Shown: piece by piece, positions 61,945 to 64,000 of the stretch | Numbering within the stretch: the stretch's first letter is position 1 | Layout: every line of letters begins with the position of its first letter | Assembly: GCF_009866655.1 (NCBI RefSeq) | Contig: NZ_CP047420.1 | Location: forward strand, 3,100,001 to 3,164,000 | Source of the DNA: Rathayibacter sp. VKM Ac-2804 | Lineage (GTDB): Bacteria; Actinomycetota; Actinomycetes; Actinomycetales; Microbacteriaceae | Reading direction: 5' to 3' | Length of the DNA: 64,000 nt | Program-made: the position numbers and the translations under genes | Notes under the pieces: model-generated | What the model saw: only the letters and a program-made list of their open reading frames with translations | What the model was told of the DNA's origin: nothing | Databases searched by the model: none

Positions 61945-62961
61945 ATGAGCACCACGGACATCAGCACGACCACCACCACGAGGGCTCCCGAGACCCGGCG
62001 TTCACGGGGCCTCGGCGCCCGCGCCCTCGCGGCCGTCACCGCCCTCCTGCTCGCCCTCGGCGTCAGCGTCGGGACCGCGACCAGCGCCCAGGCGGCCGAC
62101 TGGCCCGTGCTCTCCTCCGGCGCGTCCGGCGAGGACGTGACCACCGCGCAGTACCTGCTGCGCTCGTCGGGTCAGTCGCTCGCCGTCGACGGAGCGTTCG
62201 GCGCCGGCACGCAGTCGGCGGTCACCTCCTTCCAGTCCGGTGCGGGCCTCGCGGCCGACGGCGTGATCGGCGCGGCCACCTGGGGCGCGCTGACCGTGAC
62301 CGTGCAGAGCGGCGCCTCCGGAGACGCGGTCAGCGCCGTCCAGACGCAGCTGAACGCGAACGGCGCGTCCGTCGCGGTCGACGGTGCCTTCGGAGCCGCG
62401 ACCACCGCCGCGGTGCAGAGCTTCCAGGGCGGTGCGGGACTGACCGCCGACGGCATCGTCGGTCCGGCCACGTGGAAGGCGCTGATCGCCGGCACGGGCG
62501 GCGGCACCACGCCTCCCCCGTCGGGCGACGCCGCCGCGACCGCGCAGGCCATCCTCGACAACCCGGGGATCGAGCTCTACGAGCTCGGCTCGGACGCCGC
62601 CTCCACCTCGCTCGCCAACATCCGCGACACGGCCGCCGGCCGGCCCGCGAAGACGAGCCCCGAGGGCGACGCCGGTGTGACCTCGGTCGCGCTGAACCCC
62701 GCCATGCTCGACGCGCTGCTGAAGCTGAACACGCAGTACGGCCACACCCTGCGGGTCACCTCCATCGCGGGTGAGGACCACTCCACCGGCTCGGGCCACT
62801 ACACCGGCGACGCGGTCGACATCGACCTGATCGACGGCGTGCGGGTCATCGAGGGCGCCGACCACCAGGCGATCCAGAACGCCTGCGCCGAGATGGGCGC
62901 GACGCTCACCCTCGGCCCCGGCGACGCGGGCCACTCGGACCACGTGCACTGCGAGTTCTGA
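61945..62961 (+). CDS. Secreted protein: two peptidoglycan-binding domains plus M15-like peptidase
   Basis: 338 residues. Signal peptide (ALAAVTALLLALGVSVG, cleavage near AQA-AD at about 50). Two PG_binding_1 repeats (about 53-110 and 116-172) are closely related to those of the preceding gene. A C-terminal domain has HSTGSGHYTGDAVDIDLIDG and GHSDHVHCEF, the zinc-binding His-Asp-His pattern of M15/D-Ala-D-Ala-type peptidases. The ATG at 61945 has GAGGG nine bases upstream; an ATG at 61936 overlaps the previous stop. It forms a two-gene operon. Confidence 0.88.
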   Translation: MSTTDISTTTTTRAPETRRSRGLGARALAAVTALLLALGVSVGTATSAQAADWPVLSSGASGEDVTTAQYLLRSSGQSLAVDGAFGAGTQSAVTSFQSGAGLAADGVIGAATWGALTVTVQSGASGDAVSAVQTQLNANGASVAVDGAFGAATTAAVQSFQGGAGLTADGIVGPATWKALIAGTGGGTTPPPSGDAAATAQAILDNPGIELYELGSDAASTSLANIRDTAAGRPAKTSPEGDAGVTSVALNPAMLDALLKLNTQYGHTLRVTSIAGEDHSTGSGHYTGDAVDIDLIDGVRVIEGADHQAIQNACAEMGATLTLGPGDAGHSDHVHCEF

Positions 62962-62995
62962 CACCCGGGACCCCGGTTCCGATCCGCTGAACCAC

Positions 62996-63027
62996 GGGGG
63001 CGGGCGCTCGAAGGGGCGCCCGCCCCC
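62996..63027 (+). terminator. Strong terminator after the peptidoglycan gene pair
   Basis: Perfect 12-base stem GGGGGCGGGCGC (62996-63007) with 63016-63027, an eight-base loop, followed by TTCT. It isolates the pair from sdaA. Confidence 0.85.
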
Positions 63028-63043
63028 TTCTGCGCGCGAGGCG

Positions 63044-63049
63044 TAGTCT
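63044..63049 (+). promoter_or_regulatory. -10 box for leaderless sdaA mRNA
   Basis: TAGTCT, six bases, ATG at 63056; no ribosome site. It lies only 17 bases after the terminator stem. Confidence 0.5.
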
Positions 63050-63055
63050 CGGCGG

Positions 63056-64000
63056 ATGAGTGCTTACGTCTCCGCCTTCGACCTGTTCAGCGTGGGGATC
63101 GGCCCCTCGAGCTCGCACACGGTGGGGCCGATGCGGGCGGCCCTGGCCCTCGCCGAGCGGCTGCGCGACGCGGGGCTGCTCGACCGGGTGAGCCGCGTGG
63201 TCTGCACCCTCTACGGCTCGCTCGGCTCGACCGGCATCGGTCACGGCACGCCCGATGCCATCGTCGCCGGGCTTGCCGGGCTGCACCCGGAGACCTGCGA
63301 TCCGGAGGAGGTCCGCGGGGCCTGGAGTCGCCTCGACCAGGACGGCTCGATCCTGCTCGCGGGTGCCGTGCGCCTCCCGATGACCCGCGACGACATCGCC
63401 TTCGAGCCGCGCACCCGACTCCCCGAGCACCCGAACGCCCTGACCTTCAGCGTCTGGCTCGGCGACGCGGCGCTGCCCGAGTGGGAGGAGACCTACTACT
63501 CGATCGGCGGCGGCTTCATCCGGCGGGCCGGCGAGCGCGCCGAGCTGGCCTCGCTCGCGCCGCACCCCTACCCCTTCGTCTCCGCGCTCGACCTGCTCGC
63601 GACCTGCGACCGCACGCGCTCGAGCATCGACGAGATCGCCGCCGCCAACGAGCGAGCGCTGCACCCCGGCCTCGACGTCGACGCGCGGCTCGACGCGATC
63701 TGGGACGCGATGGCCGCCTGCGTCGAGCACGGCCTGGCGACCGAGGGCGTGCTGCCCGGCGGGCTCGGCGTGCAGCGCCGCGCCTCCGTCCTGCGCGGCA
63801 GGCTCGAGGCCTTCGAGGACGACCCGCTGGACCGCGCGCGGGCGACCTCGGTGGAATGGCTGCACGCGTTCGCCCTCGCGGTGAACGAGGAGAACGCGGC
63901 CGGCGGGCGCGTCGTCACCGCGCCGACGAACGGAGCGGCGGGGATCATCCCGGCCGTCGCTCACCACTACCTCCGCTTCGTCCCCGGGGCGGACCGTGCG
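63056..64000 (+). CDS. sdaA: L-serine ammonia-lyase (iron-sulfur dependent), partial
   Basis: The first 315 residues are inside the window and the gene continues past its end. Deaminates L-serine to pyruvate and ammonia. SVGIGPSSSHTVGPMRAA (about residues 12-29), YGSLGSTGIGHGT (about 53), the YYSIGGGFI segment and NEENAAGGRVVTAPTNGAAG (about 281-300) identify the single-chain beta-alpha form. The Cys ligands of the 4Fe-4S cluster should lie in the missing C-terminal part. Confidence 0.94.
   Translation, partial: MSAYVSAFDLFSVGIGPSSSHTVGPMRAALALAERLRDAGLLDRVSRVVCTLYGSLGSTGIGHGTPDAIVAGLAGLHPETCDPEEVRGAWSRLDQDGSILLAGAVRLPMTRDDIAFEPRTRLPEHPNALTFSVWLGDAALPEWEETYYSIGGGFIRRAGERAELASLAPHPYPFVSALDLLATCDRTRSSIDEIAAANERALHPGLDVDARLDAIWDAMAACVEHGLATEGVLPGGLGVQRRASVLRGRLEAFEDDPLDRARATSVEWLHAFALAVNEENAAGGRVVTAPTNGAAGIIPAVAHHYLRFVPGADRA

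Overview
The window is high-GC actinobacterial DNA that most resembles Microbacteriaceae (Rathayibacter-like). The grounds are the GC-rich codon use, frequent GTG starts, a DUF7882 protein that is near-restricted to that family, DtxR/IdeR-type iron boxes, many start codons placed 6-8 nt after a -10 hexamer (leaderless mRNAs), and dispersed intergenic hairpin repeats. No prophage, plasmid, insertion sequence, CRISPR array or rRNA operon is visible. Most of the window is chromosomal housekeeping DNA.

Layout. 0-4.8 kb: a short-chain dehydrogenase, two iron-boxed siderophore-interacting proteins (one full length, one only the C-terminal domain), an amidase, a hexapeptide-repeat protein and a small hypothetical. 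4.9-10.4 kb: a GH1 glycosidase homologue with a substituted acid/base residue, a large leaderless surface/membrane protein with Ig-like modules, a transglutaminase-like/DUF7882 pair and a tiny zinc-ribbon protein. 10.6-15.7 kb: a tRNA with anticodon UAA, type II NADH dehydrogenase, then DUF501, ftsB and eno, and apt. 15.8-19.5 kb: an SsuABC/NMT1-type ABC importer. 19.7-25.1 kb: hisS, an ABC-2 exporter pair, mazG and an adenine/adenosine deaminase. 25.2-31 kb: a small acidic ORF, mfd, a repeat-rich gap, pth and rplY. 31.2-41.5 kb: a glutathionyl-hydroquinone reductase-like gene, gnd, an alpha-glucoside cluster (GH13 enzyme, two permeases, binding protein, divergent ROK regulator with its likely operator) and an APC-like membrane protein. 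41.7-46.8 kb: prs-glmU, tRNA-Gln, a MarR regulator and an ABC-F ATPase. 46.8-56 kb: a Mo-cofactor membrane oxidoreductase, ispE-rsmA-tatD, metG, rsmI and a divergent protein mannosyltransferase. 56-64 kb: a YeiH-type exporter, metY with a CoA-binding protein, rtcB with a 44-codon upstream ORF, two secreted peptidoglycan-binding proteins, and the start of sdaA.

How it fits together. The ispE/rsmA/tatD/metG/rsmI/pmt, pth/rplY, prs/glmU, mfd, mazG and eno/ftsB/DUF501 genes are the same set found together in other actinobacteria (the M. tuberculosis Rv1002c-Rv1025 area, from memory), interrupted here by transport and sugar modules and without rpfB between tatD and rsmA. The alpha-glucoside cluster is a self-contained uptake/hydrolysis unit whose divergent promoter region carries a near-perfect inverted repeat.

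Non-coding structure is the most distinctive aspect. There are thirteen copies of a short hairpin repeat with compensatory changes in the stem, three copies of a 60-70 nt palindrome, one roughly 100-nt structured element, and about fifteen start-proximal -10 boxes. I did not find a convincing new multi-gene defence or mobile system.
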